Source: Lineus longissimus (Eukaryota > Nemertea > Pilidiophora > Heteronemertea > Lineidae). From it: 60,000 nt of DNA. Location of the stretch: positions 622,001 through 682,000 of the forward strand of contig NC_088320.1 in NCBI RefSeq assembly GCF_910592395.1, written 5' to 3'. Under the pieces are notes generated by a model that did not search any database, had not been told where the DNA came from, and worked only from the letters and a program-made list of their open reading frames with translations. Below are positions 1 to 11,038 of the stretch, one piece after another (the first letter of the stretch is position 1; each line of letters begins with the position of its first letter). The position numbers and the translations under genes were made by a program.

Positions 1-42
1 CGAGAATCAAATTGGTGGAGTGAATTGCGGTAATGTGGGAAT

Positions 43-228
43 TTATTGGATCATAAAGAAAGTGGCTGCGTTGGTGCATTTAATCAAGTCACCGAGATGG
101 ACACACGGACACGGGTTGTTATCTTCCTCGTCCATGATGGAGGGCGGCTTTTTAAAGCACGTCACGCCACGGGCGAGAAGTATGTTTATGATGTTGGGAT
201 TGATCGAGTAGCCAGCCTCCGGGTGTGT
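43..228 (-). CDS. Candidate terminal exon at the left edge
   Basis: Reading left from a good acceptor (TTAACTTTACAG at 229-240), a phase-0 frame is open for 61 codons to TAA. The peptide starts THPEAGYSINPNIINILLAR and has an acidic turn (MDEEDNNPCPC) with three further Cys. Composition looks like coding sequence, but two plus-strand frames over the same bases are also open for about 60 codons, so low stop density may explain it. No domain was recognised and no poly(A) signal is visible in the 42 bp to the edge. Confidence 0.28.
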   Translation of the reverse strand, partial: THPEAGYSINPNIINILLARGVTCFKKPPSIMDEEDNNPCPCVHLGDLIKCTNAATFFMIQ

Positions 229-941
229 CTGTAAAGTTAATGGTGAGCAGCACCACAGAGTCAGCAGACATTTTGTGATAAAGTATTTGCATGTGCAATA
301 GACAAATCCAAAGTTGGCCGATTAGGCCCAGTCTCTGCCCATCTACAGACGGAGTCTTCCTGTCATTACACCATCAAGTCATAATGTCACATCATGAAGC
401 CACAACTGTAGTACCAAAGCCAAAGCCTGTTTGTAGAAGCCACAAATTCACACAGGACAAGCCTACTTTGGTTCTGTAATCATGAATTTGGTCATGTTAT
501 ATATCGCGGACACAGCTCCAGAAAAACCCAATGGTTGTCGTTATTTATTGTGCAATAGAGCCATAATGTGCCAGATAGGAAGGATAATTGGGGGAAATTC
601 TAACAAATACAAGTAAACATACCTTTTCACACTAACAGCGGCCATTAAAGCACTCCCTGGTCTACATGGATGCTGATCACAATACTAATATGACATGATT
701 GGTGCAGTATAGAAATGACGCAATTCGAGAGAGAATAACGGCCAAATTACTCCTCGCCTCATTAGAATGCTGATCCATGGAGTCAGTCTCAGTCTAGATA
801 CCATTCATACCTTCCAATCATCGCCTGATCTAACAATAATGTGACGTGGAAACACTAGGTTGGAATATTCTTAGGTCTTTGTCGGCATGTGGGAGGATAG
901 CCAAGTTGACAGAAATGCTCGGGTTATACGATCTCACTTAC

Positions 942-1549
942 ATTACTTCCTCAAATTCTGTGTAATGATAGAAGGACAGCAACCCTTTGGCAGTATGATA
1001 CCATCGGATGGTGGACTGTCTTTGCCAGACAGTGAATGAGTGTTAGTCTCCTTGTTTCCTGACCTTGTAACTTCTTGCCACCCCACCAAAGCCCTATCGA
1101 TCAGCCCCAGCATCCCAGTTACATAACGTAAATGAACAACAACTCCCTGACCATGTCGCCGTATTGATCCGGAACTCTCCAGTCATAGAGGGGTCATTCT
1201 GCTCCATCATCAATAGAGTAGTGGATTAGGTTGGACAGCACAGATCCTTTGTCGCAGTACTGTCCCTCCAATCATATGGGAGAGGTCTCGGAATGATTTC
1301 CGACATTTGCTCAGATAACTCCCATATTATCCTCTTAGCGCTGCCTTGTCAATCCCATCTCATGTTCACGCTTTCACCTGTGATGGTAATACGCAGCAGA
1401 TAAGCCTGATGGTTGCAGAGATTTGCAGCATGACAAAGCTGAGCATGAGTTTACTTTGACCCTTTCATTGTGTCTGCCACGATGTTAAGCCGATTCTCAT
1501 CTTCAATGACCCAGGGAGCAGAGTGTGAGGATGATCCATTACAGTTTGA
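942..1549 (-). pseudogene. Coding-like block interrupted by in-frame stops
   Basis: Several long partial frames can be read on the minus strand here. One runs from 1549 through WVIEDENRLNIVADTMKGSK, meets a TAA, and continues as THAQLCHAANLCNHQAYLLR. Another (1259-1123) reads YCDKGSVLSNLIHYSIDDG, meets a TGA, and continues as PLYDWRVPDQYGDMVRELL to a GTAACT donor. A third (1019-942) ends at GTAAGTGAG. The pieces can be chained with 49-118-bp introns only by accepting a stop codon or a tiny exon. It may be a decayed gene or retroelement, or stop-poor random sequence. No homologue was recognised. Confidence 0.15.
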
Positions 1550-2470
1550 CTACAAGCTGCTGGGATATTAAAGGACTGGAGAAGTATCGAGACAGACCAC
1601 CTGGCTGACACTAGATGGCTTCAGAGTTTCTGTGCAGAAGGTGCTTGTGTACAGTTCCCTAAGCTGTGAAGGAATCATCCTCTATGACCACAAACTCTTA
1701 GGCACTAATGCGTATCATTGCACCTTCTATACCATCTCACAAAGTGTGAACCAGGGCCCAATTGTTTAGAATAGCCGGCAGTCTTACTCACTGAGCTTTG
1801 AATAAGATAGTCAAAGTTATCATCCCAGTGTCTTCAAACAAAGTTAGCCATGAATGTGTGTTAGCAGTTTATAGATTTCAGCTTCTCCAGGGTCCAATAC
1901 CCGCCAGCTAAGTCAAACCCAGTTCAATATCAAAGTGAGACGACTTCTTATGAGTACATTAAATAGATATAAAAGTGAGTCATCTAGTATGAGCAATATC
2001 TACTGAACTTGTCTCGCCATACTTATTGATAGGCTCGAGTTGGACTCAACACACGTTGCAAGGAATACTCAAATGGATTTTCAATGTCTCTTACGTATGC
2101 GGACAAAGTCACCTTGAATTGGGATAGAATGAGCATCCACTTCATGTTCTAAACCAATATGAAAATCACGACTGTGATATCCTAGTCTACTCATGTTACT
2201 ACAGATGGCGTATATACTAGAGAGTCTCGCCAGAGGACATGCCACATTATTGAAAACCGTTCTTTGATCTGGCGGAGGTATGTCGAATGGGATGGAAGTC
2301 CCTTGGGACGACATTCTCTCTCTACCAAGAACCCTCAGGGTAGGCATCTAAATATGTTCAGAACCTGTTTACGCTCAGGACGAGACATGCTAATTAAGAT
2401 TTCTCATTTGGTATTGGAAGGAGTGGCAGTGGTGATTGCTTGGCATGGCACTGCATAGAGTGGCACCAAA

Positions 2471-2560
2471 ATATTTTTTTCACTTTTTTTTTCTGCTCAA
2501 AATGAAGAAACATCATCAGTCCCAAAAAATTTTGGCTTTGAAAATTGTTCAGAATTTTTT
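2471..2560 (+). repeat. Dispersed A/T-rich repeat, copy 1
   Basis: Starts ATATTTTTTTCAC and contains CTGCTCAAAATGAA and CATCATCAGTCCCAAAA, then a TTTTGAAAATT-type stretch. The same series of motifs recurs at 35.83-36.00 kb. Confidence 0.6.
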
Positions 2561-3058
2561 CCCAATAACTCCTGTTCAATCTCAACCTAATGTGTTCTGC
2601 TCATTCAACTGTGTTTTGTACAGTAATCCTTGGCTATTGATCAGGCACCGGGAATAGTGATTTAATCCAATAATCATACATCTCCATATTTACACATCGA
2701 TCAGTATTGATTGGTCAATGCACATTAATCAGATGTTGATGACATCCTTCACTTCAACAACTGATGATCTCATATGCTGCCAAATGCCAAGGCACAAACC
2801 GGAAGTTCAAAATGTCAAGGAATACTCTACCTCGAGTCTTTCCCTCAGAATGAACTTTCCTGCTGGATTTGACACTAATTATGAAGGACAAGATGAAGAA
2901 GCTACTTCATCGTTGAATAATCTGTGATTGCATGTCAAACTAACTAAAGATTCCGAAAAGAAAATCGTCTGAATAACTTCATTGAGAATTCCACTTCCAA
3001 CAGAAACATTCAAATGAAATGCGATCATATTTTTTCCATGGCGTAACCGTGAGCATGA

Positions 3059-3349
3059 AATGATTGGTGTGGATATTGGAGAACTTCACCGCCCGGCAGC
3101 ATCCCGCTGGGCCATGATCAAAGACGTAACAAGCTCGGGGACTCGCTACTGATCACACCCAAGACGCTCTGCTACGATATTGATTCAGAAGTGGTTATTG
3201 GCAACGGAGTGTTGTTGCGATCAGCCGTAAATACGAAAGCCGACGGGAAAAAAGCAGATGTGTCAGTATCAACATTGGGATATTTTGGTAGGAAATCCAT
3301 CGAGGCTGAGGGAAAGACTGTTCTGACAGATTACAGTGAAATGAAGTGA
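3059..3349 (+). CDS. Open frame without start, possible terminal exon or gene fragment
   Basis: The plus strand is open for 96 codons and ends at TGA (3347-3349). There is no early ATG, so it would have to be a terminal exon or a fragment. The frame is richer in G+C than its flanks. It reads as ordinary soluble protein (for example KLGDSLLITPKTLCYDIDS, then SVSTLGYFGRKSIEAEGK). Possible acceptors are ACCGCCCGGCAG (ending at 3099) and a weaker AG near 3081. No domain was recognised and no partner exon was found on the plus strand. Confidence 0.33.
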   Translation, partial: NDWCGYWRTSPPGSIPLGHDQRRNKLGDSLLITPKTLCYDIDSEVVIGNGVLLRSAVNTKADGKKADVSVSTLGYFGRKSIEAEGKTVLTDYSEMK

Positions 3350-6300
3350 AGAGAGCAGCCAAGGACAGAAGAAGGAGGAAAGGGGTGTTGTCTAATATAT
3401 GCAGGGAAAGCTTGCATCACTTTGTCCCCTTCACAACACAGTTAGTTTCAGGACAACATCTAGTTTCAGTACTACTACACGACCAAACCGCTCTCTCCAT
3501 CCACCACACAAAACACATCCTATGATATCCTGCATAATGAACAATTCACCCTCAACAAGACGCACGAAAAACAATTTTCTCCTCCTCTGCCATGAATGCT
3601 TGATTGCATGTGCGATCATTTCCTCACAAAATGGCTGCCAACTCAAAGAAAAATCCCATTTGGTTCGTCTTTTAGTTTTTGCTGCGGTTTATTGAGCTTA
3701 TAAATCCATCAATCTCTGTCCGCTTTATTGATTTTAACCCTTTACCCGGCTATTCTCAAAACGGTGCAAAAGATAAACAAGCATTTTTAATCCTTCCACT
3801 CAATGAACCAATGAAATTTTCAAACATGCCTGACAACACACGCCAGAAGTGTTCCCACCTGGGGCCATTTTACCAATTCAAAAATAAATTGAATTTCTAC
3901 ACTTTTTGTTCTAATTGATCTGCTAATGTTTTTTCCAGCCAATCAGAACACAGAAAGCCAAGTGCCAATCATCACTTCTTCATAGGAAGCTCATTGAGTT
4001 TTTCACGAAGTGAATGCGATCGTACGGCTACTTTTCCAGTTTCTTTCTGGAACCAAGAGTATCAGATTGTGATACTGGCAAGGTAGAGGTAATGGAGTAA
4101 GCAGACCAGCAGGTTGCGGGCAGACCATATGCCAGCCGACAGTTCATATCATCATTTCACCAGCACACTTTTCAAATCGATTTTAAAACCAGTGAATCAC
4201 TCAAGCATTAACCCTCCACTGGGACATCTCCTCATGCATTGGTTGTCGCAAGGAATACCGCAAGGATGGAGCTTGCTTTTAGTGTAACCCATGCTGTCAT
4301 CCACATCACGTTTTCCCAAGCTCTCTGTCTGCCACATGTGACATTTATGAATGCCTCAGCTTCCCAACAACAACAGTCATAAGGAATAGACACTGGCACT
4401 TGTTTCCTCGGCTACCAATGGCAACAGGTGTGGCTCAATGTACTCTAACGCTGTGTGACATTTACCGCAGAAAGTAAGATTGATAACTGGAGGAAAGGCA
4501 TGGGACATTAACCAGCGAGAACATCCTCTCCTTGGACAATAGCTGGGTAATAAAGATAAAAATTCTATAACCTAGCATCCATCTAATCCCTTCATGCTCG
4601 TAACTTCTGGTGAATCGTGATTGAGAGGAATAATGCGTGAAAGGTCGTACCAAGCAGATTTGATGACATCAACATCAGGCATCTTGAGAATATCAGTATT
4701 TGTGGACTCTTCTTCTTTGCTTTGACATTCCGGTCAGAATACAAAACAAGACATCTGTGTGCTGATACCCTTCTTAGCTCTTTTTCTGCATTTCCTCGGA
4801 CACACTTAAGTAAGGCTTCTTCCCCTCAGAGCCTGAAGAAAGGCCCCACTCTGTCACAGTTATTATGCCCCTCCTCGAGACCGTCTTGAGAGGCTCTTGT
4901 CTGCAGTAATTGAGTTTTGCTTCGAGTCTGACTTTGACAGAACGAGAACGCAGCAGTCATACCAGTCTCAATCAAACTGTGCAGGAATCAATCAGGGCTT
5001 CAGTAAATCAGTGTCCACACCAATGCACAGGGTTGTACATCTCATGTTAGGATGACACGAGTTCTTCAACGCTACCTATGAAATATCTTTATGAATGGAG
5101 GTCTTGATTTGTCAGGCAAGGCACTCATCCAAATCTATACTAGAGACCAGACATAAGATTCATACCATCATCAGCACATACCCTGCAGTTGAAATGTTGG
5201 TGAGATATGGCTGTAACTTTTCACGGGTTAGAATGCCCCCAGCGAGTTGACCTATCCACTGATAATGAGTGTGAGTTCTGTTACTCCTGAAAAAGTTCAA
5301 CACCATCAAGATCTCTTCTTGTAATCCAGTTCTGCAGTGCTAAAAGCCTTCACCTATACATTATGTATCTTTTGGTATTAAACGATTCACCAGCAAGAAG
5401 TATTAAACCACCTGCTGAGACTACATACCAATAGATGCTCTATATCCCATTACCAGAGTTGAGCACCTTCCTTACTTTGTTAATTAACCTTCTTTTTGCG
5501 GCCTGGAATCTTCATGTATGTCAATTAAGTAGGAGGCATTCATCTCCTGCTAATGGCTTGTCAGGGTTCAGACAAAACAGTGTTACACTCCAAATACTGT
5601 TACACTCTGTTTCCACTCGGTTCTAAGGTACTGTAACCAGGAAACACCAAGAACATCTTCTTGTTCTTTCTCAGGACCGAGATATACCTGGATTTAAAAG
5701 AATCTACCCTTTAGAAATGTGGTATCATACCTATCTTAACGCAGTAGCCTTATCATGTCTGCGTCAGAGTGATACACGTATTTGCCTTCTTCATTTCCTT
5801 GAACATTTCATGCGTTATCTTTCTGAATGAATTCCTCTTCAGAGGAGAAACCAACTCTGTGGTTCTGCGACTTTACCACATGCCTTGCCAACTGAGCAGC
5901 CTTCCTTGTTGGCTTGCATCAAAGACATCAGAACTGCCTGTTCTTCCTAGGGCAAATCCTCCTCTTGTTACTCCCGACTGTTTTTGCTGAAGGTGCATAT
6001 CATGTCAATCTATACAGTACCAAGGCAGAGACACCCCAACAGAACTGCTTGTTCAGTGAATCCACCTCTGGTGAAGATGTTTGTTATTGGCAGACAGTGC
6101 ATACATGCCCATCCAGGCCGAGCTTTAAGCTACCTCCACAACAGGTGGTTGCACTTCATACAAGGTGACTTGCATTCTCTGACGTAGCCTTGTTCATTCC
6201 CAAGGCACCTAGACTTCCTGATCAATGGGATATCCGAAGGGTGTTGGTCTATTCAATGATCAGACCTAACTCCCTTGTCTACATATTGGAATACTATCTC

Positions 6301-9300
6301 TACTAGCGCTGGAATGCTATTAAAGCCTCCCATTACTGACTAAAAAACTAGCATCTTTCCATGAATCCTATTGTAGAAAAAGACTTAAAGTCTGGTTTGT
6401 AATATATCAGTGGTGAACTCACAGTGGGCTGAATAAGACACCTATCATAGTGTCTGTTTTGTCTTGTGTTGGATATGAGAAAGGCCAGAAAGATATCCAC
6501 GGCCTACGTTACAACCAGCTTCTTGTCTTCCTTTGATAAAGTACTCTCTCTTTCTTCTTTGAGATTTCAAGCTTACCGTTTGGTGTCAAATTCTTAAGAG
6601 AGGATCTTGAGAGAAGAAGAGGCTGTTGAAGACGCAGAGTTCTGGTATCATTTACCAGTCTAAGGGAGCATTCAGACACACTTCATTCATAAACTTCCTT
6701 TGAAAGGATGACGAAAGCTACATTGCTGGAGTGATGGGCTGTACATGCTGGCAGTCTTTCTGCCGAGGCTGAATCAAAGGGGATAACAGTGTTTTGTCCA
6801 ACATCCTGACAGAACAGCCCAAAACACAAGTCAGCAAAAAATATACGCTTAAAAAGACAACCTGGGCAGCCTAAATCTTGGTCATCACGTTCCTGTTCAC
6901 ATTATCCAATTCCTTCACCAGCAGGAGGCTCATGGGTCATTTCCCGGCTCAGTAAACCTATTGCCGGGAGCCTCAGTGGTCACCCTATAGATGGCAAGGT
7001 TTTTTTGTGCAGGAATTGATGAAGTCAAAATGGGCTCCGTAGACCAATGGGCCATGGTGCAGTTCAGAGGGAATGATGAAGAACTATTGGAAACCTTAGA
7101 CAGACTCTGTTTCAAGATTGAAAGAGAATGTTCTAGATAAAAATAATGCTGAAGACATCTCTTCCTCATCATTCCATTATCATTATACACCATGTTTTCC
7201 TCCAAATTCACAGAGCCACAGCCCACTAACATGGCCAGCAAGAATTCGAAATAGGCAGGCATAATCTTGTAAAAGATAAACCATATGTCTGGCCCTATAA
7301 ACAAGTTAGTGTGGATGTTTAAGCAACTGCTTTAGCACAGACATACAGTGTTCCAGGAACTTGCTAAACTCCTTGATATACCAATAACTGTTTGTTTGAA
7401 TAGACACCCAAAGAGGCTATGAATGCTTCTTTTTTATTTGCGGCTAACTCTTTGAACTGTCAGATGACCTGAGAGCCTGTTGCAGTTGTTGCCACGATCG
7501 CACTTCCACAGTTTTTAACTCTAGCGAATTTGTTGCTCATGGTGTTTAGCCAGCTTTTGAGATCACATGATGCCATTATTCTGCCATTATAGTAGCCCAG
7601 GACAATGCCATGTGTTATGCAGCAGATGATCAGTTTTTGTCTAACATTCCTTCTCATTTTGTTTTTGTGCTTTCGTGCAAGAATGTGGTGAATTCTGATT
7701 GCACCTCTGAGTAGGGTTTTTATTGGACATGTGACTGAAAAAGAAGCGAAGTAGCTAGAGATTGTGTGACAGGACTATCACATGATATAGCAGACAGTGG
7801 CTCTTCCCACCATAAGGCAGAACATTTGAGAATTTTCCAATGGCTGAGTGTCACACCAATATTTCAATAGCTGTGTGTAAGATGATAAGCTCTGCTGTAG
7901 TTGACATCATACTAGTAGAGTACTGTTTAGAAGGGCAAAGCAGTCCAATGACTCTGTGACATACCAGTCTTGCAAATATCGTTTGAGCGGGCAAAGCAGC
8001 TTGGTCAAGTGTTACGGATTCTTACCCTGCCACAATTCTCAGCTACTGTCATCCGTCTTCGAATGCATATTAACCACGCTATTCACTCTCCGACCATAAT
8101 CATGTTACCAGATGATAAATGGTGATAACGTTTATGCATCTAATAACTAGCGGAACCCAGCCTTGATGGTGAAAAACACGGCCAATAGAAGGGAGGTAAT
8201 GAGAGATGCTGACGGAGATTACTTCACCTGGCTTTGTAGAAGAGCGGCAAGTGATTGTATTCGGAAGAGTTGAACCGTGGTTAGTTCAGGGGCTGGGAAT
8301 AGTAACACAAAAACTCAGTTGAGTCCCTTCATCAAAACACTGAAGCAGAACAACTATGGAACAATGCTGATTTACATAACTGTAAACTTGCCATTTGTGA
8401 GCCAGTTGATGCTATTGACAAACACTGAACCAACATTCAGCCGCGGTTTCTGGTACACGTAGCTTTCACCAAAACTGAAGCAAATGGGACTCAACATGTC
8501 AAGATACTCAAAAAGCCACACCTTACAAGTATAAAATGAATAAATCCAACCTCTCAGACATTCTCTATCAAATCAGAATCATGATTCCAGTCCACTTGAC
8601 CTATAATTAATTGAAATGTTTCCTCAGAGCTGCGTGATTCATTAAAGACGGGATATGAATTGATAATCAGCCAACCACACCTCTTCAGTTTGTAAGGAAT
8701 GGAGGAAATACTTCAAATCCTGAACATACATCACGGGTCACCATTCATACTGGTAAGAAATGAATGAAATACTTGAAGTGAATTGCGCACACCCAGTTTG
8801 TTGCCTATTTTTACATGTTCGTGATTTGGTAGCGTTCTCTTCAGGAACTTGTGTAGTGGAATTCCATCTTGATTACTGGTGCAGCACTCTGTAATTGTTT
8901 CATCCTTTCAGAGAGAGAAAACAAAATAACCTTGCTCACCCCACCAGGCATCTTTGAGATGATCTCTAAGGCTACCAGTAACTCTATTCATCTGCTACTT
9001 GCAAGAAAAAAACTAATACTTTCTTCTGGACACGATATCAATATGAGCCGGTATATGATGAAAAAAACATCGAGCATCAGCAGAGATGAGAATGTCTGAG
9101 TCTGTCCATGTGGTCAACATTGATTCTGTCCGAGCGTTATTGATGACGGAAAACGGCCGGGTTGTATTTGCCAATGAATGATAATGACCGTAACCAGCCA
9201 ATCAGGTATGAAGCGTGATTAATGAGCAGCAATCTCCATTTTGAACACTCACAATTGGTACAGCAAGGTTCAGCTGAAGAGTTTATTGGACTCGGAATGA

Positions 9301-9513
9301 GGTCTATTCATTAGGTATTCCTCGAAAGTGTGACGGAGGGCAACTAAAGGGACTGTGCTTTACTGTGCCATCTCGGAGAATGTGTCCAGATGAACACAGA
9401 AGCTCTTGAGATCTTGAAGCCACTCTGTCAAACGCTTGTTCCTATTTGTGGACAGGTCATGTGGCTTCCTTGATGAATTTCAATCTATGATCAACTGAAA
9501 TCAGTGCCAAGGT
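3350..9513. other. Non-coding stretch
   Basis: About 6 kb of A+T-rich sequence with no convincing gene or repeat. Open frames of 60-124 codons (for example 6930-7304 on the minus strand) show no domain and no good splice pair. Confidence 0.5.
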
Positions 9514-9519
9514 TAAATG

Positions 9520-9735
9520 TGACCCGCTCTACCAAAACTAGGCGCTTGTTGCATCTGAACTTGACAGGTTGATACGGACTTGTTGTTCATTTCCCTATTG
9601 TAGACCTTTTGTGAAATGTGACCAAATCAGTTTGTAATAGATTTCACAAAAGGTCTACAAAAGGGAAATGAACAACTCCGTATCAACCTGTCAAGTTCAG
9701 ATGCAACAAGCGCCTAGTTTTGGTAGAGCGGGTCA
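9520..9735. mobile_element. Foldback/MITE-like element with target-site duplication
   Basis: Two arms of about 100 bp (9520-9621 and 9632-9735) are near-perfect inverted copies around a short spacer. The ends are TGACCCGCTCTACCAAAACT and its complement. The element is flanked on both sides by TAAATG (9514-9519 and 9736-9741), which reads as a 6-bp target-site duplication. There is no coding capacity, so it would be a non-autonomous DNA transposon. The right arm lacks a few bases of the left arm. Confidence 0.85.
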
Positions 9736-10027
9736 TAAATGGGTTGCATGATCACTGAAGTTTGTTTCATGCAACTGCACTATATTCACTCATTGTGTCT
9801 CTTTTGTTCACCAAACCAAAAGCCATTCGCAGCCTATCAGCCAATGGAAGCGCCCTGTGTTCTCAGCCATTTCCAGTTACTGATTAAAGTGGTACTGGCC
9901 TTGGGAACCAGTCAGTGGTGGAATGTGAAGCAGTTCTTTTACCTGGTGTATAACTCAGCTGAACAGCCTAAGGCTTGTATTCAGTAGCATCAACCACTGG
10001 AAAGTTATACTCGGTTCCATATTCCAC

Positions 10028-10215
10028 ATCAGCGCAGACCCAGGATTCAGGGCTGTGGGTTTGAACCCTGGTCTGATCGCTGCCTTGTCTTTCACATCAG
10101 AGGTGAGCACTGAAATAACAGCAGCCACTTGATATTCCAAAGTGCCTCCACGGAGACCTATAGTGACAGTGCTTTGACACAGACCTGGTCATCGGAAAGT
10201 GCTATAGAAAAACTG
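10028..10215 (+). repeat. Degenerate tRNA-derived SINE
   Basis: A B-box-like GGGTTTGAACCCTGG sits at 10057-10071. About 120 bp further, the sequence ends with AAAGTGCTATAGAAA, a style common in invertebrate SINE tails. The A-box is not clear, so the left boundary is approximate. Confidence 0.38.
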
Positions 10216-10785
10216 TCATTACCAGCTTAGACATTGGAAGAACCGTCCAAACAATTAAAACTACAGCCCTCGATTAGTTGATATGAACAAGGTCACATCA
10301 ATTGTAATGCAGACAAAACCTATTCATTCTTCATTACTTTTAATTGTACCTTTTGTCTGAAACATTATTTCATTATTACAACCCTATTCGTGGCAATAAA
10401 ATGTAGACCAGGTTTGGCATGTTTCTTGTCAATCATGAAGAACAATGTACTATAGAGCCAAATAAATACGAATTTCATCACCAATTATTCCTAAATAAAG
10501 AATCCAATTTGAGGCTAATTAGCAGCCAGAAAAATGCACCCTTAAGTATAGGAAATCACGAATAATTATCTACTCATTACAAAGGACCATGCATCCAGGC
10601 CTGGATAGTTACTTGAGCTGGTGTTTACTATAGAGAGAGAAGTTTCAGTGATGCCACAACAAAATCGACATCCTGAGAAATCGATCACCAGTTTCAGTGA
10701 TTTGAACTGAGAGATTTCCAACAACCACGACACTCCTGCATCCCACGTTCATATCTTCCCTCCACTCCCTGATCAACGCGATCCA

Positions 10786-11038
10786 TCAAAGACATGCGTA
10801 ACCGGGCAGAAAATTGTATTTCATACTCAATACATTGACGAATGGATCAAATTCTTTGGGGACCATTTGGGGATTCTTGCGGAAAGATCGGAGAACTTGT
10901 AGGTCTTCAAGCAGGAAGAACGATTTATTCAGAGCCGTGTTGACGTCTTTCCTGTCTGTTATCGGCAAAGCCATATGTGGGAAGATTTGTGATGTCAGTA
11001 TTTCCTTGGCCAGGTTGTTCAATATGCCAAGAGAGGCC
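10786..11038 (-). CDS. Candidate terminal exon, unknown protein
   Basis: A minus-strand frame is open for 84 codons after a pyrimidine-rich acceptor (GCCGCCTGTGGCAGTGAAG) and ends at TGA (10786-10788). The peptide includes NNLAKEILTSQIFPHMALP and VLRSFRKNPQMVPKEFDPF, with balanced composition and varied third positions as expected of coding DNA. The frame on the opposite strand is also open for 86 codons, which weakens the case. No motif was recognised. Confidence 0.33.

Larger units (their letters stand above)
229..3058. other. Mostly non-coding left flank
   Basis: Apart from the coding-like block at 942-1549 and the A/T-rich repeat at 2471-2560, I see nothing supportable. Open frames near 2.1-2.9 kb lack splice sites and recognisable content. 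Confidence 0.5.

Noticed and set aside
618-700. Possible minus-strand exon ending at GTATGTTTAC
   Set aside because: Only one phase is open, a stop limits it to about 22 codons, and the phase does not fit the terminal exon at 43-228.
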